Shown here: positions 15,697 to 24,404 of the stretch, piece after piece
Layout: every line of letters starts with the position of its first letter
Position numbering within the stretch: the first letter of the stretch is position 1
DNA from: Streptomyces malaysiensis subsp. samsunensis
GTDB taxonomy: Bacteria > Actinomycetota > Actinomycetes > Streptomycetales > Streptomycetaceae
Assembly: GCF_024519315.1 (NCBI RefSeq)
Contig: NZ_JANIIC010000015.1
Location: 1 to 64,000, forward strand
Direction of reading: 5' to 3'
Length of the DNA stretch: 64,000 nucleotides
The notes under the pieces: model-generated
The model's input: only the letters and a program-made list of their open reading frames with translations
What the model was told of the DNA's origin: nothing
Database searches by the model: none
Program-made: the position numbers and the translations under genes

Positions 15697-17193
15697 TCAG
15701 TCGCGGGACAGTTCCGCCTCGGCCTCCGCCAGCGCGGCGAACTCCTCCTCCGGCGCGGCCGCCACCAGGCGGTGCCGACTGTAGAAGGCGAAGTAGGCCA
15801 GCGCCACAGCGTAGACGCCGAGCGCGATGAAGGCCGCGTCCTTGTCCACCAGGAAGGTGGCCACCAGCGCGGAGCAGGCCAGGACGAAGGCGATGGACGA
15901 CGTCACGGTGCCGCCCGGGGTGCGATAGGGACGCTCGAGACCCGGTTCGCGGCGGCGCAGGACGATATGGGAGAGCGACATCAGGGCGTACGAGATGGTG
16001 GCGCCGAAGACCGCGGTGTTGAGCATCCGGGCGCCGTCGCCGGTCCACGCCGCGAGGGCGAAGCCGATGGCGCCCGGGACCAGCAGGCCGAGGAACGGGG
16101 CCTTGCGGCTGCTGGTCAGGGAGAGGAAGCGGGGGAGGTAGCCGGCCCGGGAGAGGGCGAACAGCTGCCGCGAACCGGCGAAGATCAGGGAGAAGAAGGA
16201 GGCCACGAGCCCGGCGAGGCCCGCGTAGTTGACGATGCGGGACAGCACCGTCGCCTTGCCGCCCGGCTGGAGCGCCTCGACCAGCGGATTGCCCGCGTCC
16301 TGTACGGCGCCGGAACCGCGCGCCCCCGTCGCCGCCAGAAAGGTGACCAGGGCGAGGAGCAGCAGGATGCCCATGGACCAGGCCATGGCCTTCGGCAGCG
16401 TACGGGCCGGGTCCCGGGTCTCCTCCGCCGCGAGCGGCACCCCCTCCACCCCCAGGAAGAACCACATGCCGAAGGGGAACGAGGCCCAGATGCCGAGCAG
16501 CCCGAACGGCAGCCAGGAGCCGGCGCCGAAGGCCGAATGGTCCACCGGGATGTTGTTGAGCGAGTCCGCGTCGAAGTCGGTGAAGGCGCCGACGGCGAAG
16601 ATCAGCAGCGCGGCGACGGCGATGGCGGTCACGACCAGGCTGAACCGCAGGGCCTCGCCCACGCCCCACAGATGGATGCCGATGAAGATGGCGAAGCACG
16701 CCAGATAGACCGGCCAGCCGGACTCCAGGCCGAAGAGCCCGAGCGATTCGACGTAGTCGCCGATGAAGATGGAGATGGCGGCGGGGGCCAGGACGTACTC
16801 GATGAGGATCGCCGTACCGGTGAGGAAGCCGCCCCAGGGGCCGAGGGCGCGCCGCGCGAAGCCGTAGCCGCCGCCCGCCGTGGGGAGGATCGCGGCCAGC
16901 TCCGCCAGGGCGAACACCATGCAGGCGTACATCAGGCCCATCAGCAGGGCGGCGATGGCGAGGCCGCCGAAACCGCCCTCCGCCAGGCCGAAGTTCCAGC
17001 CGGAGAAGTCGCCGGAGACGACATAGGCGACGCCGAGGCCGGTCAGCAGCAGCGGCCCGGCGCTCCCGCGGCGCAGGGTGCGGCGCTCCAGATATGCGTC
17101 CTCGGGGGACGGCGCGGCGGCGCCGCCCGGCGGGGCGCCGTCGACGGAGGCGCGGGCGGATCGGGTGCGGGCGGATTCGCTACCGTCGGCCAT
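15697..17193 (-). CDS. APC-superfamily amine/amino acid permease
   Basis: A 498-aa membrane protein with about 12 hydrophobic segments. The first, TGLGVAYVVSGDFSGWNFGL, and AAILPTAGGGYGFARRALG resemble the ethanolamine/putrescine permease group. Hydrophilic tails of 40 or so residues sit at both ends. The ATG follows AGGAGCCCCC. It likely imports the amine that the adjacent ligase glutamylates. It is transcribed with the hydrolase gene and away from the ligase operon, with the GntR gene upstream on the same strand. Substrate specificity is inferred from context. Confidence 0.85.
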   Translation of the reverse strand: MADGSESARTRSARASVDGAPPGGAAAPSPEDAYLERRTLRRGSAGPLLLTGLGVAYVVSGDFSGWNFGLAEGGFGGLAIAALLMGLMYACMVFALAELAAILPTAGGGYGFARRALGPWGGFLTGTAILIEYVLAPAAISIFIGDYVESLGLFGLESGWPVYLACFAIFIGIHLWGVGEALRFSLVVTAIAVAALLIFAVGAFTDFDADSLNNIPVDHSAFGAGSWLPFGLLGIWASFPFGMWFFLGVEGVPLAAEETRDPARTLPKAMAWSMGILLLLALVTFLAATGARGSGAVQDAGNPLVEALQPGGKATVLSRIVNYAGLAGLVASFFSLIFAGSRQLFALSRAGYLPRFLSLTSSRKAPFLGLLVPGAIGFALAAWTGDGARMLNTAVFGATISYALMSLSHIVLRRREPGLERPYRTPGGTVTSSIAFVLACSALVATFLVDKDAAFIALGVYAVALAYFAFYSRHRLVAAAPEEEFAALAEAEAELSRD

Positions 17194-17223
17194 GGGGGCT
17201 CCTGGTCCACACGAGGGGGCGAT

Positions 17224-17251
17224 GGCAAAGGTGTGGGGCCATACCTTTGCC
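17224..17251. promoter_or_regulatory. candidate operator of the permease promoter
   Basis: GGCAAAGGTGTGG at 17224-17236 and CCATACCTTTGCC at 17239-17251 are inverted repeats with one mismatch and a 2-bp centre, 31 bases before the permease start. This is the best dyad in the cluster and a candidate site for the neighbouring GntR regulator. Confidence 0.5.
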
Positions 17252-17324
17252 TTCCGGTCGGCGATGCGCAAGACCTCTGCGTAAAACCGTGGTTAAGGAG
17301 CCATTGCCCGGAGGGCTGGGGCGG

Positions 17325-17412
17325 GCCAAGAGAAGGGGCCGGGCCAGGACAAGGGGCCGCGGGCCAGGAGAAGGGGCCGCCGCGCCCGGAGAAGCGGGCC
17401 CGGCCAGGAGGC
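17325..17412. repeat. imperfect ~22-bp tandem repeats downstream of the GntR gene
   Basis: About four diverged copies around GGGCCAGGAGAAGGGGCC. They lie between the GntR stop and the permease promoter. No coding potential or known family. Confidence 0.55.
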
Positions 17413-17440
17413 GGGAGCGTCGGACCCGGAAGTGGGCGCG

Positions 17441-18190
17441 TCAGATCAGGAAGCCGCGCAGCAGCGCCGCCGTGCCCTCGCAGTGCTCCCGCATCACCTC
17501 GCGCGCCCCGTCCGCGTCCCCGTCCAGCACCGCCTCCACCATCGCCCCGTGCTGGGCCTGGGAGTGCTCGAGGTTCTTCACCAGCAGCGGGATGCAGTCC
17601 AGCAGGTCGTTGACGGTCGCGCGGACGGCCGCGTACTGGGCGGCCAGCGACGGTGAGCCCGCCAGCTCCGCGAGCGTGAGGTGGAACATCGTGTCCAGCC
17701 GGCGGTAGTCGGCCAGCGGGGCGTCCCGCGTCGCGTCCAGGGCCGCCCGCAGCCGCCGCGCCTGCCCGTCGCCGCGCCCGTGCGCGGCGCACAGCCCCGC
17801 CGCGCCCACCTCCAGGACCTCGCGGAACCGAAGGGTGTCCTCGACGTCGACCGCCTCGACCCGGCGCCGCAGCTCGTCCTCGCCGCCCACGGCGGGCTCG
17901 GGCCTGGCCCGGACGAAGGTGCCGCCGTAGCGGCCGCGGCGGCTCTCCACCAGACCCTGGTCCTGGAGCACCTTCAGCACCTCGCGCAGGGTCACCCGGC
18001 TGATCCGCAGCCGGTCGGCCAGCTCCCGCTCGGCCGGGAGCCGGCCGCCGTCGGGGACCAGCCCCAGCCGCAGCACCTGGAGTATCTGCTCCAGCGCCTC
18101 CTCGAAGCCGTTCCCCGCGCGCACCGGGCGCAGCACCGGCGCCAGCCGGTCGTCCGCCGCGCTCCCGGGCCCACTCCCGCTCTCGCTCAT
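17441..18190 (-). CDS. FadR-type GntR transcriptional regulator of the cluster
   Basis: 249 aa. An N-terminal winged helix-turn-helix (LPAERELADRLRISRVTLREVLKVLQDQGLVE at about residues 55-90) is followed by an all-helical FCD ligand domain with metal-ligand-like residues (FREVLEVGAA, HLTLAE, EHCEG). It lies divergent to the glutamine synthetase-like gene and upstream of the permease gene, so it probably controls both. The ATG at 18190 gives MSESGSG...; the ribosome site is weak. Confidence 0.88.
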   Translation of the reverse strand: MSESGSGPGSAADDRLAPVLRPVRAGNGFEEALEQILQVLRLGLVPDGGRLPAERELADRLRISRVTLREVLKVLQDQGLVESRRGRYGGTFVRARPEPAVGGEDELRRRVEAVDVEDTLRFREVLEVGAAGLCAAHGRGDGQARRLRAALDATRDAPLADYRRLDTMFHLTLAELAGSPSLAAQYAAVRATVNDLLDCIPLLVKNLEHSQAQHGAMVEAVLDGDADGAREVMREHCEGTAALLRGFLI

Positions 18191-18365
18191 CGAACCGTCC
18201 GCACCTACTTCCCAATCAATGGTCTGCGGTACTACCTTAAGGCCCACCCCGCGCCTCCGGCCCCTCCCCGGACCCGCGGGCTCCCCGAATCTCCCGCACT
18301 CCCCCGAGCCCCGCACCCCCCATTACCTCGAACTCCCCGAAACTCCCCGACGCAGGAGGCCCACC

Positions 18366-19733
18366 GTGGCAGACCGCACGCCCCCGCTCTCGGTCGACGA
18401 GCTGACCAGACTGGTCGCCGCCGGGGAGATCGACACCGTCGTCCTGGCCTTCACCGATATGCAGGGAAGGCTCCAGGGCAAGCGGTTCGCCGCCCGCTTC
18501 TTCCTCGACGACGTCCTGGCGCACGGCACCGAGGGCTGCAACTACCTCCTCGCCGTCGACACCGAGATGAACACCGTCGACGGCTACGCCATGTCCTCCT
18601 GGGAGCGCGGCTACGGTGACTTCGCCATGCACGGCGACACCGCCACCCTGCGCCGCACCCCCTGGAACCCCGGCACCGCCCTCCTCACCGCCGATCTCGC
18701 CTGGCACGACGGCAGCCCGGTGGTCGCCTCCCCGCGCCAGATCCTGCGCCGTCAGCTCGACCGGCTCGCCGAGCGCGGCTGGACCGCGTACACCGGCACC
18801 GAGCTGGAGTTCATGGTCTTCAAGGACAGCTATGAGCACGCGTGGAGCGCCGGCTACCGCGGGCTGACCCCCGCCAACCAGTACAACGTCGACTACTCCG
18901 TCCTCGGCACCGGCCGGGTCGAGCCCCTGCTGCGCCGCATCCGCAACGAGATGGGCGCCGCCGGGATGACCGTCGAGTCGGCCAAGGGGGAGTGCAACCT
19001 CGGCCAGCACGAGATCGCCTTCCGCTACGCCGACGCCCTGACCACCTGCGATCAGCACGCCGTCTACAAGACCGGCGCCAAGGAGATCGCGGCCCAGGAG
19101 GGCATGGCGCTCACCTTCATGGCCAAGTACGACGAGCGCGAGGGCAACTCCTGTCATATCCACCTCTCGCTGCGCGACGAGGCCGGGTACCCCGTGCTCG
19201 CCGACGACGAGGGCCCGTACGGCATGTCGAAGACCATGGGCCACTTCCTCGCCGGGCAGATCGCGGCGATGCGCGACTTCACCCTGCTCTACGCCCCGAA
19301 CATCAACTCCTACAAGCGGTTCCGCCCCGGCTCCTTCGCGCCCACCGCCGTCGCCTGGGGCCCGGACAACCGCACCTGCGCGCTGCGCGTCATCGGCCAC
19401 GGCCCCTCCCACCGGCTGGAGAACCGGCTCCCCGGCGGCGATGTCAACCCGTACCTGGCCGTGGCCGGGATGGTGGCCGCCGGGCTGTACGGCGTCGAGA
19501 AGGAGCTGGAGCTCCCCGAGGTCTGCACCGGCAACGCCTACACCGGCGGCGCCGAGCAGGTGCCCACCTCGCTGCGCGACGCCGCCGAGCTGTGGCGGAA
19601 CAGCCCCATAGCGCGGGACGCCTTCGGCGACGAGGTGGTCGAGCACTACCTCAACATGGCGCGCGTGGAGCAGGACGCCTACGACACCGCCGTCACGGAC
19701 TGGGAGCGCTTCCGGTCCTTCGAGCGCATGTGA
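18366..19733 (+). CDS. glnA4: glutamine synthetase-like gamma-glutamyl-amine ligase (GlnA4-type)
   Basis: 455 aa with the type I glutamine synthetase fold: TGTELEFMVF (metal Glu), KGECNLGQHEIAFRYAD, NSCHIHLSL and an ATP/glutamate block NRTCALRVIGHG, then ENRLPGGDVNPYLA. Length and a divergent active-site entrance match GlnA-like ligases that couple glutamate to amines rather than ammonia. By neighbourhood it corresponds to S. coelicolor SCO1613/GlnA4, reported as a gamma-glutamylethanolamide synthetase. The GTG start has AGGAGG seven bases upstream. It is followed 11 bases later by the aldehyde dehydrogenase gene, giving a tight operon. Polyamine specificity (GlnA3/GlnA2-like) is the main alternative. 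Confidence 0.82.
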   Translation: MADRTPPLSVDELTRLVAAGEIDTVVLAFTDMQGRLQGKRFAARFFLDDVLAHGTEGCNYLLAVDTEMNTVDGYAMSSWERGYGDFAMHGDTATLRRTPWNPGTALLTADLAWHDGSPVVASPRQILRRQLDRLAERGWTAYTGTELEFMVFKDSYEHAWSAGYRGLTPANQYNVDYSVLGTGRVEPLLRRIRNEMGAAGMTVESAKGECNLGQHEIAFRYADALTTCDQHAVYKTGAKEIAAQEGMALTFMAKYDEREGNSCHIHLSLRDEAGYPVLADDEGPYGMSKTMGHFLAGQIAAMRDFTLLYAPNINSYKRFRPGSFAPTAVAWGPDNRTCALRVIGHGPSHRLENRLPGGDVNPYLAVAGMVAAGLYGVEKELELPEVCTGNAYTGGAEQVPTSLRDAAELWRNSPIARDAFGDEVVEHYLNMARVEQDAYDTAVTDWERFRSFERM

Positions 19734-19744
19734 GGAACCACCAG

Positions 19745-21160
19745 GTGAACGAGTCGCTGAACGAGTACCCGCATCGACACCCCGACGACCACCCCCATGA
19801 GCACCAGATCCTCAACCCGGCCACCGAGGAGGTCATCGCCACCGTCCCCGCCGCCACCCCGGGCGATGTGGCCGCCGCCGTCGCCCGCGCCACCGAGGCG
19901 CAGCGCGGCTGGGCCGCGCTCGCGCCCGCCGACCGGGCCCGGCTGCTGCGCCGCTTCGCCGCCGTCGTGGACGGGCGGATCGAGGAGCTGGCCGCCCTCG
20001 AGGTCCGCGAGGCGGGCCATCCGATCGGCAACGCCCGCTGGGAGGCGGGCAATGTGCGCGATCTGCTGGACTACGCGGCCGGGGGAGCGGAGCGGCTGAG
20101 CGGCGCCCAGATCCCGGTGGCCGGCGGTCTGAACGTCACCTTCCATGAGCCGCTCGGCGTGGTCGCGGTCATCGCGCCGTGGAACTTCCCCATGCCGATC
20201 GCCGCCTGGGGCACCGCGCCCGCCCTGGCCGCCGGGAACGCCGTGGTCCTCAAACCGGCCGAGACCACCCCGCTCACCGCGCTCCGCCTGGCCGAACTCG
20301 CCCTGGAGGCGGGCCTTCCCGAAGGGCTCCTCCAAGTGCTGCCCGGGGCCGGGCCGGTCGCGGGCGCCGCGCTGGTCGAGCACCCCGGCGTCGCCAAGGT
20401 CGTCTTCACCGGCTCCACGGCCGTCGGCAAGCAGATCATGGCCACATGCGCCGCGGGCGTGAAGCGGGTGACCCTCGAACTCGGCGGCAAGAGCCCGAAC
20501 ATCGTCTTCGCCGACGCCGACATCGAGCGCGCCGCGGCCTCGGCGCCCGGCTCCTTCCTGGACAACACCGGACAAGACTGCTGCGCCCGCAGCCGCATCC
20601 TGGTCCAGGCATCCGTCTACGACCGGTTCATGGAGCTGCTGGCGCCCGCCGTGACCTCCTTCGCGGTCGGCGACCCGGCCGACCCCGCCACCGCCATGGG
20701 CCCGCTGATCTCGGCCGCCCAGCGCGAGCGCGTACGGTCCTACGTGCCCGAGGACGCGCCCGCCGCGATCCGCGGGGACGCCCCGCAGGGCAAGGGGTTC
20801 TGGTACCCGGCCACCGTGCTGGAGGCCACCGGCCCCGGGGACCGCGCCGCCGTGGAGGAGATCTTCGGCCCCGTGGCCGTCGTCCTCCCCTTCGAAGACG
20901 AGGCCGACGCCGTACGGCTGGCGAACGCCACCGACTACGGCCTGTCCGGCTCGATCTGGACCCGGGACGTGGGCCGCGCCGTGCGGGTCTCGCGCGCCGT
21001 CGCCGCCGGGAACCTGTCCGTCAACTCGCACAGCAGCGTGCGGTACGCCACCCCCTTCGGCGGCTACAAACAGTCCGGCCTGGGCCGGGAGCTGGGCCCC
21101 GACGCCCTTGCCGCCTTCACCGAGACCAAGAACGTCTTCATCAGCACCGAGGAGCAGTGA
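19745..21160 (+). CDS. NAD(P)-dependent aldehyde dehydrogenase (PuuC-like role)
   Basis: 471 aa. Shows APWNFPMPI, the glutamate motif LELGGKSPN and the catalytic cysteine region NTGQDCCARS, with an EEIFGPV cofactor-domain block. In this operon it most likely oxidises the gamma-glutamylated aldehyde to the acid. The N-terminus has an unusual His-rich stretch (YPHRHPDDHPHEHQ). The GTG at 19745 is 11 bases after the ligase stop, with GAGGAA upstream. It ends one base before the dehydrogenase start, so the three genes form one transcriptional unit. Confidence 0.87.
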   Translation: MNESLNEYPHRHPDDHPHEHQILNPATEEVIATVPAATPGDVAAAVARATEAQRGWAALAPADRARLLRRFAAVVDGRIEELAALEVREAGHPIGNARWEAGNVRDLLDYAAGGAERLSGAQIPVAGGLNVTFHEPLGVVAVIAPWNFPMPIAAWGTAPALAAGNAVVLKPAETTPLTALRLAELALEAGLPEGLLQVLPGAGPVAGAALVEHPGVAKVVFTGSTAVGKQIMATCAAGVKRVTLELGGKSPNIVFADADIERAAASAPGSFLDNTGQDCCARSRILVQASVYDRFMELLAPAVTSFAVGDPADPATAMGPLISAAQRERVRSYVPEDAPAAIRGDAPQGKGFWYPATVLEATGPGDRAAVEEIFGPVAVVLPFEDEADAVRLANATDYGLSGSIWTRDVGRAVRVSRAVAAGNLSVNSHSSVRYATPFGGYKQSGLGRELGPDALAAFTETKNVFISTEEQ

Positions 21161-21161
21161 C

Positions 21162-21944
21162 GTGACCGAGACCCCCGTGTGCCGCCGTCTGGTGGGCCGT
21201 ACCGCCGTCGTCACCGGAGCCGGCAGCGGTATCGGCCTGGCCACCGCGCGCCGCCTCGCCTCCGAGGGCGCGCACGTCGTCTGTGCCGATATCGACGAGA
21301 GCGCGGGCAAGGCCGCGGCCGACGAGGTCGGCGGGCTCTGCGTCCAGGTGGACGTGACCGACCCCGAGCAGGTCGAGGCGCTCTTCAAGACCGCCTTCGA
21401 CACCTATGGTTCGGTGGACATCGCGTTCAACAACGCCGGTATCTCCCCGCCCGACGACGACTCGATCCTCACCACCGGACTCGACGCCTGGAAGCGGGTC
21501 CAGGAGGTCAACCTCACCTCCGTCTATCTGTGCTGCAAGGCCGCGCTGCCGTATATGCGGCGGCAGGGCCGGGGCTCCATCATCAACACCGCCTCCTTCG
21601 TGGCCGTGATGGGCGCCGCCACCTCGCAGATCAGCTACACCGCCTCCAAGGGCGGGGTGCTGGCCATGTCCCGTGAACTGGGCGTGCAGTTCGCCCGCGA
21701 GGGCATCCGGGTCAACGCGCTGTGCCCGGGGCCGGTGAACACCCCGCTGCTGAAGGAGCTGTTCGCCAAGGACCCGGAGCGGGCCCAGCGCCGGCTGGTG
21801 CACGTACCGGTGGGCCGGTTCGCCGAGCCGGCCGAGATCGCCTCCGCCGTGGCCTTCCTGGCCAGCGATGACGCGTCCTTCGTCAACGCCGCCGAGTTCC
21901 TCGTGGACGGCGGGATCGCCGGGGCATATGTCACGCCGTTGTAG
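21162..21944 (+). CDS. short-chain dehydrogenase/reductase
   Basis: 260 aa, classical SDR: TGAGSGIGLA cofactor motif, NNAG, catalytic Ser/Tyr/Lys in the TASFV...SYTASKGG region and CPGPVNTPLL. It starts one base after the aldehyde dehydrogenase stop, with GAGGAG upstream. In the gamma-glutamylation model it would oxidise the terminal hydroxyl of gamma-glutamylethanolamide to the aldehyde, replacing the FAD amine oxidase (PuuB) of the putrescine pathway. That role is inferred from position alone. Confidence 0.88.
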   Translation: MTETPVCRRLVGRTAVVTGAGSGIGLATARRLASEGAHVVCADIDESAGKAAADEVGGLCVQVDVTDPEQVEALFKTAFDTYGSVDIAFNNAGISPPDDDSILTTGLDAWKRVQEVNLTSVYLCCKAALPYMRRQGRGSIINTASFVAVMGAATSQISYTASKGGVLAMSRELGVQFAREGIRVNALCPGPVNTPLLKELFAKDPERAQRRLVHVPVGRFAEPAEIASAVAFLASDDASFVNAAEFLVDGGIAGAYVTPL

Positions 21945-22007
21945 TCCGGGTGCGTAGTCCGGCCATCCGCGGTGTACGGACCCCAGCCCTGGCCATAGGC
22001 TGACCGA

Positions 22008-22967
22008 GTGACCATGAACACGCCCCCCGGCTGGTACCCCGATCCCGGCTACGCAGGTAACGGCCCCGCCATGGAGCGATGGTGGGACGGCTCCGCCTGG
22101 ACCGAGTACACCCGTGATGCCTCGGGCGCCGCGGACCTGGCCTTCGGCCCGCCGCCGATGCCCCCCTACCTGCCAGGGCAGCGGGGGGGCCGGGGCCGCG
22201 GGCCGAGGATCGCGGCGCTCTCCGTCGCCGTCGGCGTGGTCGTCGCCGCGATCGTCGGCGGCATCGTGCTGCTGGGCGACGGCGATGACGACGGTGGCAA
22301 CGCCGCCCAGACCGGGCCGGCCCCCAGCACCTCCGCGCCGGACGACGGCGGCGACCCTGTCCCGGACGTCCCGGACAGCCCCTCCGACGGGCCCACCGGC
22401 ACCCCCGGCACACCGCCCGACTACGACCCGAACACCGCCCCGGATCCGGGCAACGGCATCAGCCTGCCGGTGCTCACCGGCTGGCAGTCGGGGCGCAGCA
22501 GCTCCGGCGGCGCGGGCGTCACCACCTCCCGCTACCCGTGTCCGGGCGACCCGTCCACCGACTGTGTGCGCGGCGGCGCCTTCTCCCGGACCGCCGAGGG
22601 CTACAAGGCCACCTCCGCCAAGGGGATAGCCAAGGAGGACATCGCGCAGAACGCCGAGGAGTCCTACGGCACCGACCAGAACACCGACCGCAAGGCGTAT
22701 GGCGGGATCACCTCCCACAAGCAGCTGAAGGCGTCGGAGGTCGAGGTCGCGGGCAAGGAGGGCTATCTGGTCCGCTGGAAGGTGGTGACGAAGAAGGGCG
22801 ACGACGGCATCGTGCAGTCGGTGGCCTTCCCCTCGCCCACCATGCCGGACACGATGGTCGTGGTCCGCTTCGGATTCGACATGAGCGACAAGGCGCCGCC
22901 GCTCAGCGACATGGACAAGATCGTCAAGGGCATCGAGGCGCTGGCGGGCGACGGCCGGTCCATCTAG
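22008..22967 (+). CDS. DUF2510 membrane-anchored protein
   Basis: 319 aa. The N-terminal DUF2510 module has the PPGWYPDPGY...MERWWDGSAWTEYTR tryptophan pattern. A Gly/Arg linker, one transmembrane segment at about residues 65-85 (IAALSVAVGVVVAAIVGGIVLL) and a Pro/Ser/Asp-rich extracytoplasmic linker follow. The C-terminal globular domain of about 160 residues has a possible disulfide (CPGDPSTDC). It is probably a cell-surface protein of unknown role. GTG at 22008 or ATG at 22014 could start it. Confidence 0.78.
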   Translation: MTMNTPPGWYPDPGYAGNGPAMERWWDGSAWTEYTRDASGAADLAFGPPPMPPYLPGQRGGRGRGPRIAALSVAVGVVVAAIVGGIVLLGDGDDDGGNAAQTGPAPSTSAPDDGGDPVPDVPDSPSDGPTGTPGTPPDYDPNTAPDPGNGISLPVLTGWQSGRSSSGGAGVTTSRYPCPGDPSTDCVRGGAFSRTAEGYKATSAKGIAKEDIAQNAEESYGTDQNTDRKAYGGITSHKQLKASEVEVAGKEGYLVRWKVVTKKGDDGIVQSVAFPSPTMPDTMVVVRFGFDMSDKAPPLSDMDKIVKGIEALAGDGRSI

Positions 22968-22994
22968 CCGCGCACGGCGCCCGGAAGGGGCCCT

Positions 22995-24191
22995 TCAGAG
23001 GAACGTCCGGCCCTCGCCCCGATACGTGGGCGCGTCGGCCACCACCCGGCCCTCCTCGATCAGCCGCAGCGTGTCGAACCGCTCGCACAGCTCACCGGCC
23101 TTGGCGTGCCGGAACCACACCTTGTCGCCGATCAGCAGATCGTCGGCGGCCGTGCCCCGCAGCGGGGTCTGCACCTCGCCCGGCCCCTCCATCGAGTCGT
23201 ACACCAGCCCCTCCGGCAGATACGGCACCGGCAGCCGGTCCCGGCCCGCCACGCCCGACGCCGGATAGCCGCCGCCGAGCACCGTCACCACGCCCACCCC
23301 GGGCCTGCGCACCACCGGCTGGGCGAACAGGGCCGCCGGGCGGCCGCGGAAGGAGGTGTAGTGGTCGAAGAGGCGCGGCTGGTAGAGCCCGGAGCCGGCG
23401 GCGATCTCGGTCACCGCGTCCTCCGCGGCGGTGTGCTGCACACTGCCCGTACCGCCGCCGTTGACGAACTCCAGGTCCGCCACGGCCCGCACCGCGCGCA
23501 CCGCCTCGGCCCGGCGCGCCGCGAGCTCCCGGCGCGCCACGCGCTGCATCAGCCGGACGGCGCGTGAGCGCAGCGGACTCCCGGGCACCGCGTCGCCCAC
23601 GCCCGCCACATGTCCCTCGTATGCCATCAGCCCGACCAGCCGGAAGCCGGGGCGGCGGGCGATCGCCCGCGCCAGCTCGGCCAGTTGCTCCGGTTCGTGC
23701 AGCGGTGAGCGCAGCGTCCCGACCCGCACCCGCCCGCCGAGCATCCGCAGCGAGGTATCCAACTCCAGGCAGATCCGGACCTCTTCGGTCCCGGCGCGAA
23801 CGCTGTCGATCAGATCGAGCTGGGCGAGGTCGTCCACCATGACGGTCACGGCCTCCGCCAGCTTGGGGTCGCCGGTCAGGGTGGCGAAGCCGTCCCGGTC
23901 GGTGGAGGGGTAGGCGAGCAGGACATCGTCGAACCCCTCGCGCGCCAGCCACAGCGACTCCGGGAGCGTGAAGCTCATGATCCCGGCGAAGCCGTCGCGG
24001 GCCAGGACCCGCTCCAACAGCGCCCGGCAGCGCACCGATTTGCTGGCGACGCGGATCGGCTTTCCTCCCGCCCGGCGGACCAGATCGCGTGCGTTGTCGT
24101 CGAAGGCTTCCAGGTCGACAATCGCCACGGGGGCTTCGAGATGGGCGGTGGCCCGGTCGTACCGGGCCCGTTCAGCGGCGGCAGCGGACAT
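22995..24191 (-). CDS. PLP-dependent amino acid deaminase/aldolase (alanine racemase-like N-domain)
   Basis: 398 aa. The N-terminal TIM-barrel domain has the PLP lysine in RVASKSVRC near residue 50 and VGLMAYEGHVAGVGD; the C-terminal domain has a metal-binding-like VWFRHAKAGE. This is the D-threonine aldolase/D-serine dehydratase-like layout, often annotated 'amino acid deaminase/aldolase'. It may act on a D-hydroxy amino acid; the exact substrate is not evident. The ATG at 24191 was chosen although the ribosome site is poor. Confidence 0.82.
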   Translation of the reverse strand: MSAAAAERARYDRATAHLEAPVAIVDLEAFDDNARDLVRRAGGKPIRVASKSVRCRALLERVLARDGFAGIMSFTLPESLWLAREGFDDVLLAYPSTDRDGFATLTGDPKLAEAVTVMVDDLAQLDLIDSVRAGTEEVRICLELDTSLRMLGGRVRVGTLRSPLHEPEQLAELARAIARRPGFRLVGLMAYEGHVAGVGDAVPGSPLRSRAVRLMQRVARRELAARRAEAVRAVRAVADLEFVNGGGTGSVQHTAAEDAVTEIAAGSGLYQPRLFDHYTSFRGRPAALFAQPVVRRPGVGVVTVLGGGYPASGVAGRDRLPVPYLPEGLVYDSMEGPGEVQTPLRGTAADDLLIGDKVWFRHAKAGELCERFDTLRLIEEGRVVADAPTYRGEGRTFL

Positions 24192-24404
24192 GGACGCAGC
24201 TTGCCAGACCGCTATTACCACTGGGTAGAGGGCGGCTGGTGTGCAGGGCCCCCGGCTGCCCGTAGAGTGTCGCGCACGCCACGACCGGCAGGTCAGCGGC
24301 GTGTTGTCCGTATACGGGCCCGCCTGCCCGAAAGGCGGTGCGGTGGCGCGGCGAACCGGACGGAGCCAGGTGAAACAGGTGTCGACGGGTGCGAGGGGGT
24401 GCAG

